Shown in pieces: positions 10,839 to 22,018 of a DNA stretch of 64,000 nt; within the stretch, counting starts at the first letter, position 1; each line of letters begins with the position of its first letter. The translations under genes and the position numbers were made by a program. This DNA comes from Tulasnella sp. 424 (taxonomy: Eukaryota; Basidiomycota; Agaricomycetes; Cantharellales; Tulasnellaceae): positions 1 through 64,000 of the forward strand of contig WSUB01000007.1 in assembly GCA_019633425.1 (NCBI GenBank), given 5' to 3'. Under the pieces are notes generated by a model. The model was given only the letters and a program-made list of their open reading frames with translations. It was not told the origin of the DNA and ran no database searches.

Positions 10839-13800
10839 ATGAGTCTCTGCCCAGAACTAGCAGATACTGGCACCTGTTCCCAGTTTGATTGCAAGTCGAG
10901 CCATGATACATCTCTGTTCTGTGCGGACTGCAATGTCCTCTGCATGAGCCGTTACCAACTCAACTCTCACCTCCAAGGAAAGAAGCATCAAAGAGTCAAG
11001 CAGAGTCGAGCAAACGCATCCGGACACTTCTGCTCGATCTGCAACATGGTAGTTGGGACAAACCCGGTTCTGTGGTCAATACACACCGAAAGCAAGCGCC
11101 ACCAGAAGAAAGTTCGGGCACTCGGAACTACGGTAGCCAATGGCGGCTCTTCCAACTCCGAGACGTGGTGCGATGTGTGTGGCGTCTGCGTGCCGTCGAT
11201 GAAATTGGTGGAGACGCATCGCGAGAGCTCCAAGCACAAAAAACGGGTTCTACTTGCGGAAGTTGGTGGCAGGATCAAAAGGTCGCAAGAAAGCAAGCAT
11301 GGTGTGCTCGTGTCACATGATTCAGGGATCGTCGACATGCCTTTTTTTCGTTGACGTGGACACTATCTCGGAGGCATTCTCAAGAGCAACGGAGATCAAA
11401 ATCACGGCCAGCTCGCCCCACTGCCGCCTCGTGTCGGTACGCTTCCTCTCTTCCGGGACGGCAGTCGGTCGCCAGTCCTCGTAAGTTGAATTACTATTTA
11501 ATGTGGACTCTGCACTAACTTTCCCCGATTGTGCTAAAAGGTTTTACATCGGGGTCACTGCGCCTATTCGTTTGCATACAGATGACCCTTTCGACCTTCC
11601 TATAGTTTTCGAACCAGCAGGCCAACGAGGCTATTTCACGGATACCGTTGAGCTGAACTTCGAAAACACCGACTCAGGCCAGGAGTGGAAGGTTTCTAGA
11701 ACGATTCGAGTAACCGTCGGAGTGCTTGCAGATCACGCTCTGCTCCAGCCTGTCGCGCCGTATGTCCGACCTCCCCGTAGGACAGCCCCCAGAGTCCGCG
11801 ATGCCCTTCCTGGTCCTCTTCCACCATCCAAATCGACAATACCGTACGTCAAATTATTGCCTCGGTATCCGCTTGTCGAGGCCTACGCGACACAAGGCGC
11901 ACTTGGGCAGCGAATCGCCACGATCCAAGGAATGCTACCGACGAACGTGGATGGGCGAACATATAAGGATTTATGGAGTGCTCTCCTTTTCGTTGAAGAA
12001 CATCAGATGCGGTGAGAGAGCTATTACAGCATCTAAGGACGAGGTTGTTAATCCACTAAACTGGCAGCGTGGACATCGAAGAATACGATTTGGTGGGAGT
12101 GCCGTTGACACAACACGACAGGTACTTTTAGTGAGTTTTTTCCCTTTAATGTTGCATCGTGACACTTGCTGAATGAGCTGTGATTCTGCAGCTGTAAGTT
12201 CTTGCACGCTCGTCAGACGACCGTTGTGAGTCTCACGTATTATGGTAGTGGCTGTTCCTGGACTCGCAGAGAACCGGCCTTCCGTTCTTGTAGGGGACTC
12301 CGTTCACCTATCCCTCCAGCGCAATCCAAACCAATGGTTCGAAGGCCGGGTCCACGTGGTTCGAGAAAGGGAAGTGGGACTACGTTTCCACGCGCGTTTT
12401 GCCTACCGTCAAGGGGAACTGTGCGAAGCTCGATTTACGGTTCCTCGGATTCCTCTGAGACGGATGCACCACGCATTGAATAATGCATTCTCGCCAGACC
12501 GAATACTTTTCCCTAATGCGAGCCATCTCAGAGGCCTTCGCCGACCGTCCCAGCAAGACATGCAACGCATTATCACCTTCAACCACCTGGTTGCATCAAA
12601 CCCGCCTCAACTTCAAGCAGTTACAGCGATCGTCAACCGACCCCCTGGAGCAGTTCCTTTCGTCATTTGGGGCCCGTAAGCAATATATTATCGTGTTTTC
12701 TTCTACAGTCCTCACCTCGTTTTAACAGACCTGGGACTGGGAAAACAATAACGGTGGTAGAAGCGATCAGACAAGTCCTAAGGAACGATCCTCAGGCCCG
12801 GATCCTAGCATGTGCACCTTCCAATTCGGCAGCGGATCTGATTGCTCAACGACTCGTCCCCTTGGGAAGAGATAAACTTTCAGAATGAATGCCCCGTCTC
12901 GACCTCGGAATCGACTTCCGGACGAGCTGCGAGACTTTGTTTACCAGGACAGAGATAATTGTTTTTCCGTCAAGGGGGCCCTTCACCTTAAGGGGTTCCG
13001 GGTCGTTGTCTCAACTTGCAACTCAGCTTCGATACTATCTGGAGTTGGAGTAGAACAAGGGCATTTCACGCATATCTTCGTGGATGAAGCAGGGCAGGCT
13101 ATGGAGCCTGAGGTAAATTACTCGTGGTATCTGACAGCAACTTTTGCTGAAATCCTTCTCTCGAAAAAGATTATGGTACCAATCAAGACAATGGCCGATG
13201 ACAGGACCACGATCATCCTTTCGGGAGATCCCAAGCAGCTTGGTCCAATCATCCGCTCCGCAGTGGCCAGCCGCCTCGGTCTTGCAACCAGCTTTTTGAA
13301 CCGACTTGTCGATCGAGCTGTCTATTCCGATCGTACAAACGCGGGTATTACGTACGATTTGCCATACGTTCCATCTTCACTGTTGAGGGCTAAACTAGCT
13401 TCCTCGCAGGATGGTCAAACTCATCAAGAACTGGAGAAGCCATGCCTCGATCCTTCGGTTCCCTAATGACAACTTCTATAACAGCGAATTAGAAGCTTGT
13501 GGGCCTCCTAGTGTCATCAACAGCCTGCTTGAATCACCAGTCCTGGCGAAGAGGAACTTCCCTGTGGTGTTCCATGGCATTGCAGGTGCGTACAATGTGT
13601 GCTTCGGGATCCAGCCCGTGCCTCACTAACACCCATCACTGTAAGGTCTTGATGATCGCGAGGAAGGTTCCCCGTCATTCTTCAACATCGACGAGATCTC
13701 CCTCATTTGCAAATATGTGGAGGAATTGCGAGCGGACCGTGTCCGAAGATTAAGTAAGTCGAGGTGCACTTCATTTCTGATTAATAGTGATGATGACTCG

Positions 13801-14495
13801 TATGCGTAGCGGACAAGGATATTGGGGTGATATCTCCTTACAATGCTCAGGGAAAGAAGCTTCGTAAGCGCTTACCAGAGACTATTGATGTCGGATCTGT
13901 GGAGCAATTCCAGGGTCAGGTCAGGAATTCCGTTATATCGCTCCCGTGTGCTGGGAATTGAACGCAGTATGCTGCATTCAGGAAAGAACGGTCATCTTAA
14001 TTACAACCGTCCGCAGTCAGACATCGAATGTTGCTCATGACATCAAACATCTACTCGGTTTCTTGGTCAATCCGAGACGAATGAACGGTATGATGTCTCC
14101 TACAAGCACCTCCACAATTTCACATTCAATCCTTTGATATCGCAGTTGCTATCACACGAGCCAAAGCGCTCCTCATAGTAGTTGGTAACCCCTTGATTCT
14201 CGGACTCGACCCGCTATGGCGCAAGTTCCTCAACTACGTGTACCGTAATGGTGGATGGAAGGGTCTGCAACCCAATTGGGATCCAAGTCAAGATCCACCG
14301 GACGGACCAGGGTCCGGGGGCGGACAAATAATGAGGAACAAGGGGCTGACAGAGATGGATTCTATGGCCGAGCAACTAATTCATCACGTCAGCGCAGCTG
14401 TGGAAGGAGATACGGATTCGGGGGATGATTATGACGAAGAAAGACGCGAAGCAAATGAGGATCGCGGACCCTGGATCAGGCGAGACGATGAATAG
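10839..14495 (+). pseudogene. Hel-A: MOV10/HELZ-like SF1 RNA helicase with two frameshifts
   Basis: Nearest paralogue is Hel-B (16265-19961), matching along the whole length. Starts MSLCPELADTGTC, with a CCCH finger then three U1/JAZ-like C2H2 fingers. MOV10-like region: [10 protein letters not shown] and AVPGLAENRPS. Helicase motifs: Walker A split by an intron (GP|PGTGKT), [37 protein letters not shown]. Two single-base differences break the frame: a run of seven T at 11342-11348 where six are needed, and a missing T near 12878 (CTTTCAG where Hel-B has CTTTTCAG). No in-frame intron explains either. Everything else is conserved, including the 2-nt micro-exon at 12192-12193, so this is a very young pseudogene or carries two sequence errors. 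The 3' end faces an F-box fossil at 14720-14787. Confidence 0.8.
12192..12193 (+). other. 2-nt micro-exon (CT) of Hel-A
   Basis: Flanked by introns 12131-12191 (gtgagt...ctgcag) and 12194-12248 (gtaagt...ggtag). Joining TA + CT + TGGCTG gives Tyr-Leu-Ala and restores the frame into the V-P-G-L motif. The equivalent micro-exon is present in all six helicase genes. Confidence 0.75.
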
Positions 14496-14719
14496 GCGTA
14501 TCTATAGGCATGATGACCTATAGGTTGATAAGCAGTCTTTTAGCTGCATGGGTCTCCGTTCTTGGAAAATAGATCGTGTATTATAATAGGTCCCCGCCAA
14601 TGACCATATGACCTTAAGCTTTAGAACGCTGAGTGTACCGGAGGTCAATAGTAAACGGATCGCTAGATTATATCAGGTTCAATACGTGAATATGTTATAT
14701 CGTTCACGGCAGAAAAGGT

Positions 14720-14787
14720 CTAGGTAGTCTTCCAGGGATCAAGCCAAAGGACAACGTCTACTTTCCGCCTCATTTCCATCAATTAAG
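14720..14787 (-). pseudogene. Fossil of an F-box gene C-terminus
   Basis: Reads on the minus strand as MRRKVDVVLWLDPWKTT then a stop. The end of the intact F-box genes reads LRRKVDVVFWLDPWTDA then a stop (27698-28831), so the match is clear over about 20 codons. The rest of the gene is absent: at about 14788 the sequence switches to NIPA intron 1. This marks the junction of the tandem duplication that produced Hel-A and Hel-B. Confidence 0.8.
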
Positions 14788-15600
14788 ACCCTATACGCCC
14801 AAATCGAAAGTCGAAGTAAGGACCAGAGGTCCCTACTGTAAGCGTCCCAGCCCATTTTCTTCTCAGTCGTCAGAAAATCAGACCTTCTTAGTGATGATGA
14901 AACTTGTGCCGATGGCGAGTGAACTGCTGACAGCTAATAATAGCCCAATGTACTTGTCGTCCAACATACCCCCCTTCTACTTAAAGCAGGCTGTTTTTTC
15001 AGGTGCGGTAGTAGTAGCTAGTTGGTGGATTGGGCTAGTGGTTTCTTGAGGATGCTGGCCGCTGACGTGCACCTTGTGTATGCGTCGTACGATTGATGAG
15101 AATTTATAACGGAAGAGTAAGGAGCGACGAGGATTCAGAGTAAAAGAGGAAAGATGCAATGAGGTGGTGGAAGTACTGCTTTGAGGGGGAGCTGCAGCTT
15201 TGGTCGAGAAGGAGAAGGTTGGTGTGTCACAAGCGGGGGGTGGGCGGTCGAATGTTGGAATTCTGTCCAAGCCTGAGTTCACGCTCACTGAGGTCCTTTC
15301 TTCTGAGCTATTCGCTTGTCGACCCTGGCTATATCGCACTCCAGTCTGATACCAGACACTGGTTTCAGAGCTAGCTGCTCAACGCCATCTTCAGCACGAG
15401 AAACCTCATTAGCAAACCGACACGCAATCATGTCCGGCGGAGTGAGGGCCTTGCTGCGCAGCACTCACCCTTAGTGAATACAGCCGCTTAAACGACACCA
15501 AGTCTTACCGTCAGGTTAACATCCGCGGGAAGAGTACATGCTGAACCAATCGATAGTTCAGCGTGCATAGATTGGGCCCTACATCCGGTGCCAGTTTGGG
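14788..15600 (-). pseudogene. Duplicated NIPA promoter plus exon 1 fragment
   Basis: Copy of 9254-10080. The exon 1 copy is 14967-14884, starting with ATG and still encoding MLDDKYIGLLLAVSSSLA. Intron 1 follows up to its acceptor, but exon 2 onwards is missing and replaced by the F-box fossil. It cannot encode a transporter. If the promoter is active, it would drive a short transcript antisense to the spacer between Hel-A and Hel-B. Confidence 0.85.
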
Positions 15601-16264
15601 CCCGCCTGCAGACTCCAGAACACATCGAGTATGAAGCTTCAGGCCGATCCAGATTTTTCTTTTTTTGCGGTATTCGAGTGATACTCAACTGCTCCGCGGC
15701 GAGGGCTTCCAGGCTTTAGGTTTGATAACAAGGCTTGCTCGGCCGTGTTTGGAGCGCTATTGAGGGACTGGAGGTTTTTTCCCAGTCTCCAGACGCAATG
15801 GGTTTCGAGGTCGCATCATAGGGAAGGATGAAATATTACCTGGGATCGCCCGTTAGATTACCAGCGTCTTCGTTCAAATCCAGACAACCAAAGCCGCTAC
15901 CGTGCGATGTTATGAGGTTCTTTTCCTGGAGAAATGTGCCAGGCGCGAAGCTTCGACAGAACGCACTCCCGTCGGTTCTGATCCTGTATTATCATTCGAA
16001 CGCGATCCAGCCTGCTCCCCCCCGGTCCCGCAAATCTATACCTCACGGCTCTCTGTCGCTCAAGTTGCGCAAAAGTTTTCTTTGTGATGAGTCATGCGCT
16101 GCTTCGATGATGTTACGAAAACATATTCGTGCTCTTTTTGGAAAAAGGAGGCCCTCCCAGGGACTCCCCGCGAGAGCAGCTGGCCCACTCGCAGTTAAAT
16201 ACCGCGGGCGAGTAAACTCCCTCTAGGTGCCCTTCATCTCGTTTCTCTCCCCTCGTCTTATACC
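15601..16264. other. Hel-B 5' flank, no gene seen
   Basis: This stretch runs from the end of the NIPA-derived repeat to the Hel-B start. Several short open frames are present, but none is conserved in front of Hel-A and none resembles a known protein. It presumably holds the Hel-B promoter and 5' leader. Confidence 0.5.
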
Positions 16265-19200
16265 ATGGGCCTCTGTCTCGAGCTTCGAAATACCGGCACC
16301 TGCACCCAACTCGACTGTCAAAAGAGTCATGACACCTCATTGTTCTGCGAAGATTGCAATATTCTTTGCAATCACACGGCCGCCATGGAGTCCCATCTTC
16401 GAGGAGCCCAGCACATGAAGGTTCTCCGAAACCGAGCAGCCGTCAACGACGTTTGCTGGGTATGCAACATGACCATCGGCACGAACGCCACCATGTGGGC
16501 GCAACACCTCTCGGGAAAGCGACACATCAAAAACGCCGCAAACGTTGAGCCAACTTCGGGCAAAGCTGGACCGCCTGACAGCGATACGTGGTGTAATGTG
16601 TGCAGCGCCCGCTTCACGGACAGACGAGCTGCTAATGCGCACCGGAGGAGCGAGAAACACAAGAGAAAGGTTGCGCTTTTAAAGGTCGGAGGGAAAATCA
16701 AGGAGTCGCAAAAGAGCAAACACGGGGTCGCGCTATCCCATGACTCAGGAATCGTCGAAATCCCGTTCGTGGATATCCAGACGTTAGTGGACCAACCCCT
16801 TCGGACAACGGACATCGTCATCGCAGCCAGATCGCATCACTGCCGTCTCACATCCGTCCGATTCCTATCCACGGGAACTTCGGTCGGACGACAATCATCG
16901 TGAGTGTGAAAATTTATTCGTTTGACGCATCATACTCTATTCTCATCGGCATTTAACCAGATTTTATGTCGGCGTCACACCTCCGGTTCGCCTTCACGTC
17001 GACGACAATTTCAACTTGCCAATCATCTTCGAGGCAGGCGAACTGCGAGGCTACTTCACCGACACGGTTGAACTTTCATTCGATAATACGGAATCAGGTC
17101 AAGAATGGAAGGTATCTCGTACGATCCGAACCACGGTCGGAGTCGCCTCCGACTATGCACTCCTCCGCCCAGCAGCTCCCTACGTCAGGCGCCCTCGTCG
17201 AGCGATCACTCGGATTCGCCAGCCTCTCCCAGGTCCTCTCCCTCCTTCCAGAGCAACGGTTCCATACGTCAAAGCTTTGCCGCCATATCCTCTAAACGAT
17301 GACTTCGCCACCCTCGGGCCTTTGAACCAAAGGATTGCAAGTGTTCAGGCGATGTTGCCCGCCACACTCAACGGGCAAACGTACAAAGACTTGTGGAGCG
17401 CGCTCCTCTTTGTAGAGGAACATCAAATGCGGTAAGGCATACGAGATTCTTTGAAACCTGCGCCTTTTCCAATGTGTTTATCTGCAGCGTGGATATTGAA
17501 GAATACGATTTGGTTGGAGTACCGTTGACGCAGGTTCCGAGCGGAAATTTATTCTAGTGAGCTTTGGTGAGCTTTGGGCGCGAAAACGACCTAAACTGAT
17601 GATACCCTTACCTTTTAGCTGTAAGTGCTCCATTGCAGTCATACCGTCTGGGTCTTGATTCTTCATTTCCCATGGCCTACCAGTGGAGGTCCCTGGGCTC
17701 GCAGAAAAACGACCGTCCGTGCTAGTCGGTGACTCGGTCCATCTTTCACTCCAACACAACCCAAATCAATGGTTCGACGGTCGCGTCCACGCGGTGCGCG
17801 ATAAGGAAGTTGGACTACGTTTCCACGAGCGCTTCGCTTATCAACAGGGTGAACTCTGCGAGGCTCGGTTCACCGTTCCTCGTATCCCCATCCGAAGGAT
17901 GCACTTGGCCGTCAACAGCCAGTTCTGCCCTGACAGAGTCTTGTTCCCGGATTCAACTCATATCAGAGGACTTCTCCGACCATCCGCTTCGGCCATGGAT
18001 CAGATCAACACTTTCAACCCTCTGATCGCCTCAAATCCAGCTCAACTCGAAGCCGTTGCCTCCATTGTCAATCGTCCTGCGGGAGCGGTACCGTTTGTAA
18101 TTTGGGGCCCGTAAGTAATAGACCGTCGTGAAGTGCTTCACGTTCAGCTAACTCGTATCTTCAGTCCTGGCACCGGAAAGACTATCACGGTCGTGGAAGC
18201 GATCAGGCAGGTCCTGGCAAAGAATCCGAACGCGCGAATCCTGGCCTGCGCCCCATCGAACTCGGCCGCCGATTTGATTGCTCAACGCCTTACAAGCTTA
18301 GGAAGGAACCGACTTTTCAGGATGAATGCTCCCTCTCGTTTCACTAATCGCCTCCCTGATGATCTACGAGACTTTGTATACAAAGACAGAGACGGTTATT
18401 TCACGGTTCAGGGCGCTCAACACCTCAAGCAGTTCAGTGTTGTAGTTTCCACCTGCCTCTCGGCATCCATTCCTTTCGGGGTTGGAGTAGAGGTTGGCCA
18501 TTTCTCCCACATCTTCATCGACGAAGCGGGTCAGGCCATGGAACCGGAGGTGAATCTAATATTCTATTTCATCCTACGAGAGCTTAGCGCTAATGGAGCG
18601 AATTGCTTAGATTATGGTTCCCATCAAGACAATGGCAGACGATCGTACTACAATAGTCCTATCTGGAGACCCTAAGCAACTGGGTCCGATTGTACGCTCC
18701 GCGGTCGCCAGCCATCTCGGTCTGGCAACAAGCTTCTTAAACCGACTGGTGGACCGGGAAGTCTATTCAAACTCTGCTAGTGTCGGCGTTACGTATGTAT
18801 TCCTCCCAATGCCACATTTTTATCCGTCTCTTCATTTATGTTATCCCGCCTTAGGATGGTCAAACTCACCAAGAACTGGCGAAGTCATGATGCGATACTT
18901 CGGTTCCCCAACGAGACCTTCTATAACGGCGAGCTGGAGGCCTGCGCACCTTGTACTGTCATTGACAGCTTGCTTGAATCTCCTGTTTTGGCAAGAAAGA
19001 ACTTCCCAGTCGTGTTCCATGGCATTGCCGGTTCGTCGCTTTGATCTTTGTTCAGCTTTCCGCGCTTCTTAATGACCATCTTATACCTAGGCCTCGATGA
19101 TCGCGAAGCGGGCTCCCCCTCTTATTTCAATATAGATGAGATATCTCTCATTTGCAAATACGTTGATGAGTTGCGGAGTGACCGCGTCCGAAGACTGAGT

Positions 19201-19961
19201 ATGTTCATCTGAACGGTTTCAGACCCTCGACTTTCGTCATGGCTGACCAACCCGCACAGCTGATCACGACATTGGGGTCATATCTCCTTATAATGCTCAA
19301 GGCAAGAAGCTCCGCAGACGCCTCGACATGCAATACCAAAATATCAAAGTGGGGTCCGTGGAGGAATTCCAGGGTCAGGTAAGCATAGTTCCTGACATGG
19401 GGTGTGCTCTCTATTGATGCGGTGCCATCCCTTCAGGAAAGGACCGTCATTTTGATTACAACTGTACGCAGTCAGGTATCCAATGTCGCACACGATCTCA
19501 AGCATATACTGGGCTTCCTCGTCAACCCGAGACGCATGAATGGTAGTCACCTTTCCACCTAATACGTTGTCTGCCAGATTCTTGACACCTCTCACTTACC
19601 CTGTACAGTCGCTTTGACACGAGCCAAAGCACTTCTTGTTGTGGTCGGCAACCCTTCTATTCTTGGACTTGATCCGCTCTGGCGCAAATTCCTTAATTAT
19701 GTGCACCGCAACGGAGGCTGGAAGGGTCTACAACCCAACTGGGACCCCAAAGACGATTCACCGGATGGAGCGACAGGGCTCCGAGTTGAGAGAGCGGTGG
19801 GCGACGAGGGATTGACGGAGATGGAATTGCTAGCCGAGCAGCTCAAGCGTCAGATCACCCTTACCGCGGGACGTGATGGGGATGGGGATGAAGATTACGA
19901 TGAAGAACGACGAGAAGCGAATGAAGACCGAGGGCCGTGGATAAGGCGGGATGACGAATAG
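16265..19961 (+). CDS. Hel-B: CCCH/JAZ-finger MOV10-like SF1 RNA helicase
   Basis: Putative 5'-3' RNA helicase of the MOV10/SDE3/HELZ branch of the Upf1-like family. Twelve exons: 16265-16899, 16961-17431, 17488-17556, 17619-17620 (2 nt), 17684-18110, 18165-18549, 18611-18792, 18855-19030, 19091-19198, 19260-19378, 19437-19542, 19609-19961. They total 3,033 nt (1,010 aa), exactly in frame. Residues 1-25: CCCH finger (C-x8-C-x4-C-x3-H). Three C2H2 fingers of U1/JAZ type follow (CEDC, CWVC, CNVC with distal HxxxxxH). A beta-rich MOV10-like region includes [28 protein letters not shown] and [13 protein letters not shown]. Helicase motifs: GPPGTGKT (split by an intron), [61 protein letters not shown]. 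The tail is acidic and ends WIRRDDE. All motifs look intact. Role in RNA silencing or decay is inferred from the family. Confidence 0.93.
17619..17620 (+). other. 2-nt micro-exon (CT) of Hel-B
   Basis: Introns 17557-17618 (gtgagc...ttttag) and 17621-17683 (gtaagt...taccag). TA + CT + TGGAGG reads Tyr-Leu-Glu and leads into [10 protein letters not shown]. Without these two bases the Hel-B coding sequence is out of frame. Confidence 0.8.
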
Positions 19962-20157
19962 GTGCCTTCTGACCATGATACACGTGTAGTTGGGTTGATC
20001 GAACAGCACAATATAAAACTTCTTGGATTGGTCCAGGGCGCGTTCCACTCAACGGCCGTTATAAGGCCGCGAAAGAAAATTACAGGCCACAAACTATTCA
20101 TAAATTTGGTTGTATCGAACTCGAAAATGGATCTGTATTGTCGGTGACAGACAAGGG

Positions 20158-21516
20158 CTAGGTAGACATATTCGTCCATGGATCGAGCCGAAAGACAATA
20201 TCTACCTTCCGCCTCAATTCGACAAGACTCTCTTTCTCTCTTTCCATATCTAGGTCAAGCCGATGAGGGGGCGCGATAGGATCTCTAAGCACTCGTATTC
20301 GTCTGATAGTAGGCACCGCATCCACCAGCGCGCTGAGGCTAGCACACGATGCGTAGTCGATCAGAACCTCCTCTAGTCTCGGCCTTTTGATGGAGTCAAT
20401 CCCCCCGGTTCTCTTGAAAATCGTAGCTTCGTCCACCAATGTGTCGGCACGGGCTTCGGTTTCTTGTCCGACCACGTAGTTGGCGTAGCGCGTTATATTT
20501 GGGCAGCGCCGAAAGACGAGTTCGAATGTCGGCTCGGGCCCGGTATCGAACCACTGCAGATCTCGGAGATGAGAGTATTCTGGAAGCTCAGTAGGCACCT
20601 GGGTTGGTGCATAGTCGGGCTGAAAGATAAGAACTTGCAGAGCGGGAGTCAACAATGCAGAGAGAATTGGCCCGGGTTCACAATTCGCCATTCGTAGTTC
20701 GAGGAGTCTTGGAAGTTCCATTCGGCTCCCGTTGAAGGACGGTCGGATTGAGTCGAGGTCCAAGCTCGAGATGGAAAGTAAGGTCAGGTGAGAGGGTGTC
20801 TGGGGAATGACGAAATGGGTGTGTGAAGATAGTTGTTGGAGATTAGGGGCGTATAGGTCGATTCGGAGGGTCGGGTCCATTTCAGGGGTGGAATGGGTGA
20901 TGATCAAATCATCCATTTGGAGACGCTTTAATAACGGTAATGGGAGTTTGAGAAGCTGTACGAGGTATTCTGAAGATATGTCATATGTTGAGCTGGCCTT
21001 CATGCTGGTATTGGAGAGGATGTTGAGGTTTTCCAGCCGGCCTGCATGCTCCTCAAGGACACGGAGAACAATGCCGAAGTCTGGGATGAATCCCGGAGCG
21101 ACTGTAAGATGCAGAGGAAGTGATCCACTTTTCTTCAAGCGCTCCTGAAGTTCTTTGACCTCTCCCATTCCAACTGAGTGTATACCATCTCGGCCAACCC
21201 CAGAACACCCCCCGGCAATGCTATCCGTAACACCAATGTTCACATCTGTCCAATAGGACGGGGTAGTTTGAACCAGGTTGTACCATCCCCGGTGTACAAG
21301 CATCAGGTCTAGCAACGGGTGCCTGCAAAAGTGCTGGAGAGCGTTGTTGTAGGGGAAGGGAAAGGGTAGGGAGTCGTTGATATCCTGGTAGAGGATATTG
21401 AATATGTTGATCAACAGCTCAAGTGGGAGGATAGTATTGATGTTGATCTGGCTTGCGGCGGCGTCAGATGACCCTTCTGCGGAAGCAGCGGGATTGAGGA
21501 GGCTGGAGTCTTGCAT
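20158..21516 (-). CDS. F-box protein, tandem copy 1
   Basis: Single-exon gene, 452 aa. The F-box-like region is near residues 25-95: NTILPLELLINIFNILY, then after a spacer LLDLMLVHRGWYNLVQ and SYWTDVNIG, the usual end of fungal F-box-like domains. The rest is a leucine-rich, LRR-like region with repeated LPLPLLKRLQM and LPRLLELRMANCEPGPILS elements. It ends LRRKVDIVFRLDPWTN. Such proteins usually act as substrate receptors of SCF ubiquitin ligases; the substrate is unknown. I chose the ATG at 21516 (MQDSS) because further upstream only a TTG is in frame and the upstream sequence loses frame in a paralogue. Its 3' end faces the Hel-B 3' end, 196 bases away. Confidence 0.85.
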   Translation of the reverse strand: MQDSSLLNPAASAEGSSDAAASQININTILPLELLINIFNILYQDINDSLPFPFPYNNALQHFCRHPLLDLMLVHRGWYNLVQTTPSYWTDVNIGVTDSIAGGCSGVGRDGIHSVGMGEVKELQERLKKSGSLPLHLTVAPGFIPDFGIVLRVLEEHAGRLENLNILSNTSMKASSTYDISSEYLVQLLKLPLPLLKRLQMDDLIITHSTPEMDPTLRIDLYAPNLQQLSSHTHFVIPQTPSHLTLLSISSLDLDSIRPSFNGSRMELPRLLELRMANCEPGPILSALLTPALQVLIFQPDYAPTQVPTELPEYSHLRDLQWFDTGPEPTFELVFRRCPNITRYANYVVGQETEARADTLVDEATIFKRTGGIDSIKRPRLEEVLIDYASCASLSALVDAVPTIRRIRVLRDPIAPPHRLDLDMEREKESLVELRRKVDIVFRLDPWTNMST

Positions 21517-21774
21517 TGCTCTGGATGTCGGAGTGGTTTTGGTCCGGGAGGTTCCACGCCCCGACAAGTCATCTTGCTTGACAAACAACGCCAAATGCTC
21601 TCACTCACGTAAGCTAGGTGATCCGAAATGGGCTCCAGTTTGTCGTGCTAGATGAGGGTGAAAGACAGAGGAAAGGATATAAAAAATAGGTGTTTTAGTC
21701 CGAGAGCAAGCTATATCGATTGTTCTGAACACTTTTGGTGGTTTCGACTGGAGATTGATTAGGCCGAGGGGTAC

Positions 21775-21826
21775 ACTGCAACGGAGGATGCAAGGGTTTA
21801 CAACCCAATGCAGGATGACGAATAGA
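21775..21826 (+). pseudogene. Tiny fossil of the helicase C-terminus
   Basis: A stretch matching Hel-B near 19710-19740 ([10 protein letters not shown], here NGGCKGLQPN) is joined after an internal deletion to the end of the Hel-B coding sequence (ggatgacgaatag). The bases that follow also match the Hel-B 3' flank (the tgatgcgcgtgtagg region), leading directly into F-box copy 2. Trp is replaced by Cys here and also in the larger fossil at 25343-25597, suggesting a common origin. Confidence 0.75.
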
Positions 21827-22018
21827 TGTGTTTCTAAGCATGATGCGCGTGTAGGTTGATTGGCAGTGACAACATCGGACTTTTGCATTGGTCCAAAGCG
21901 CGTGCTACTCAAAGGCCGTTGTTAGGCTTCGAAAAGAAAATACAGATCACAGCCTATTTGGAGACATGGGTGTATCGAATTCGAGACATGGATTTCCGTT
22001 GCTCGTGACAGACAATGG

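Noticed and set aside
10391..10888. 165-codon open frame upstream of and overlapping the Hel-A start
   Set aside because: Not present in front of Hel-B, no recognisable domain, and it overlaps the conserved CCCH finger in another frame.
21517..21594. N-terminal extension MALFV... of the F-box genes
   Set aside because: It would start at TTG, and in copy 4 the frame is shifted relative to the ATG; treated as 5' leader.
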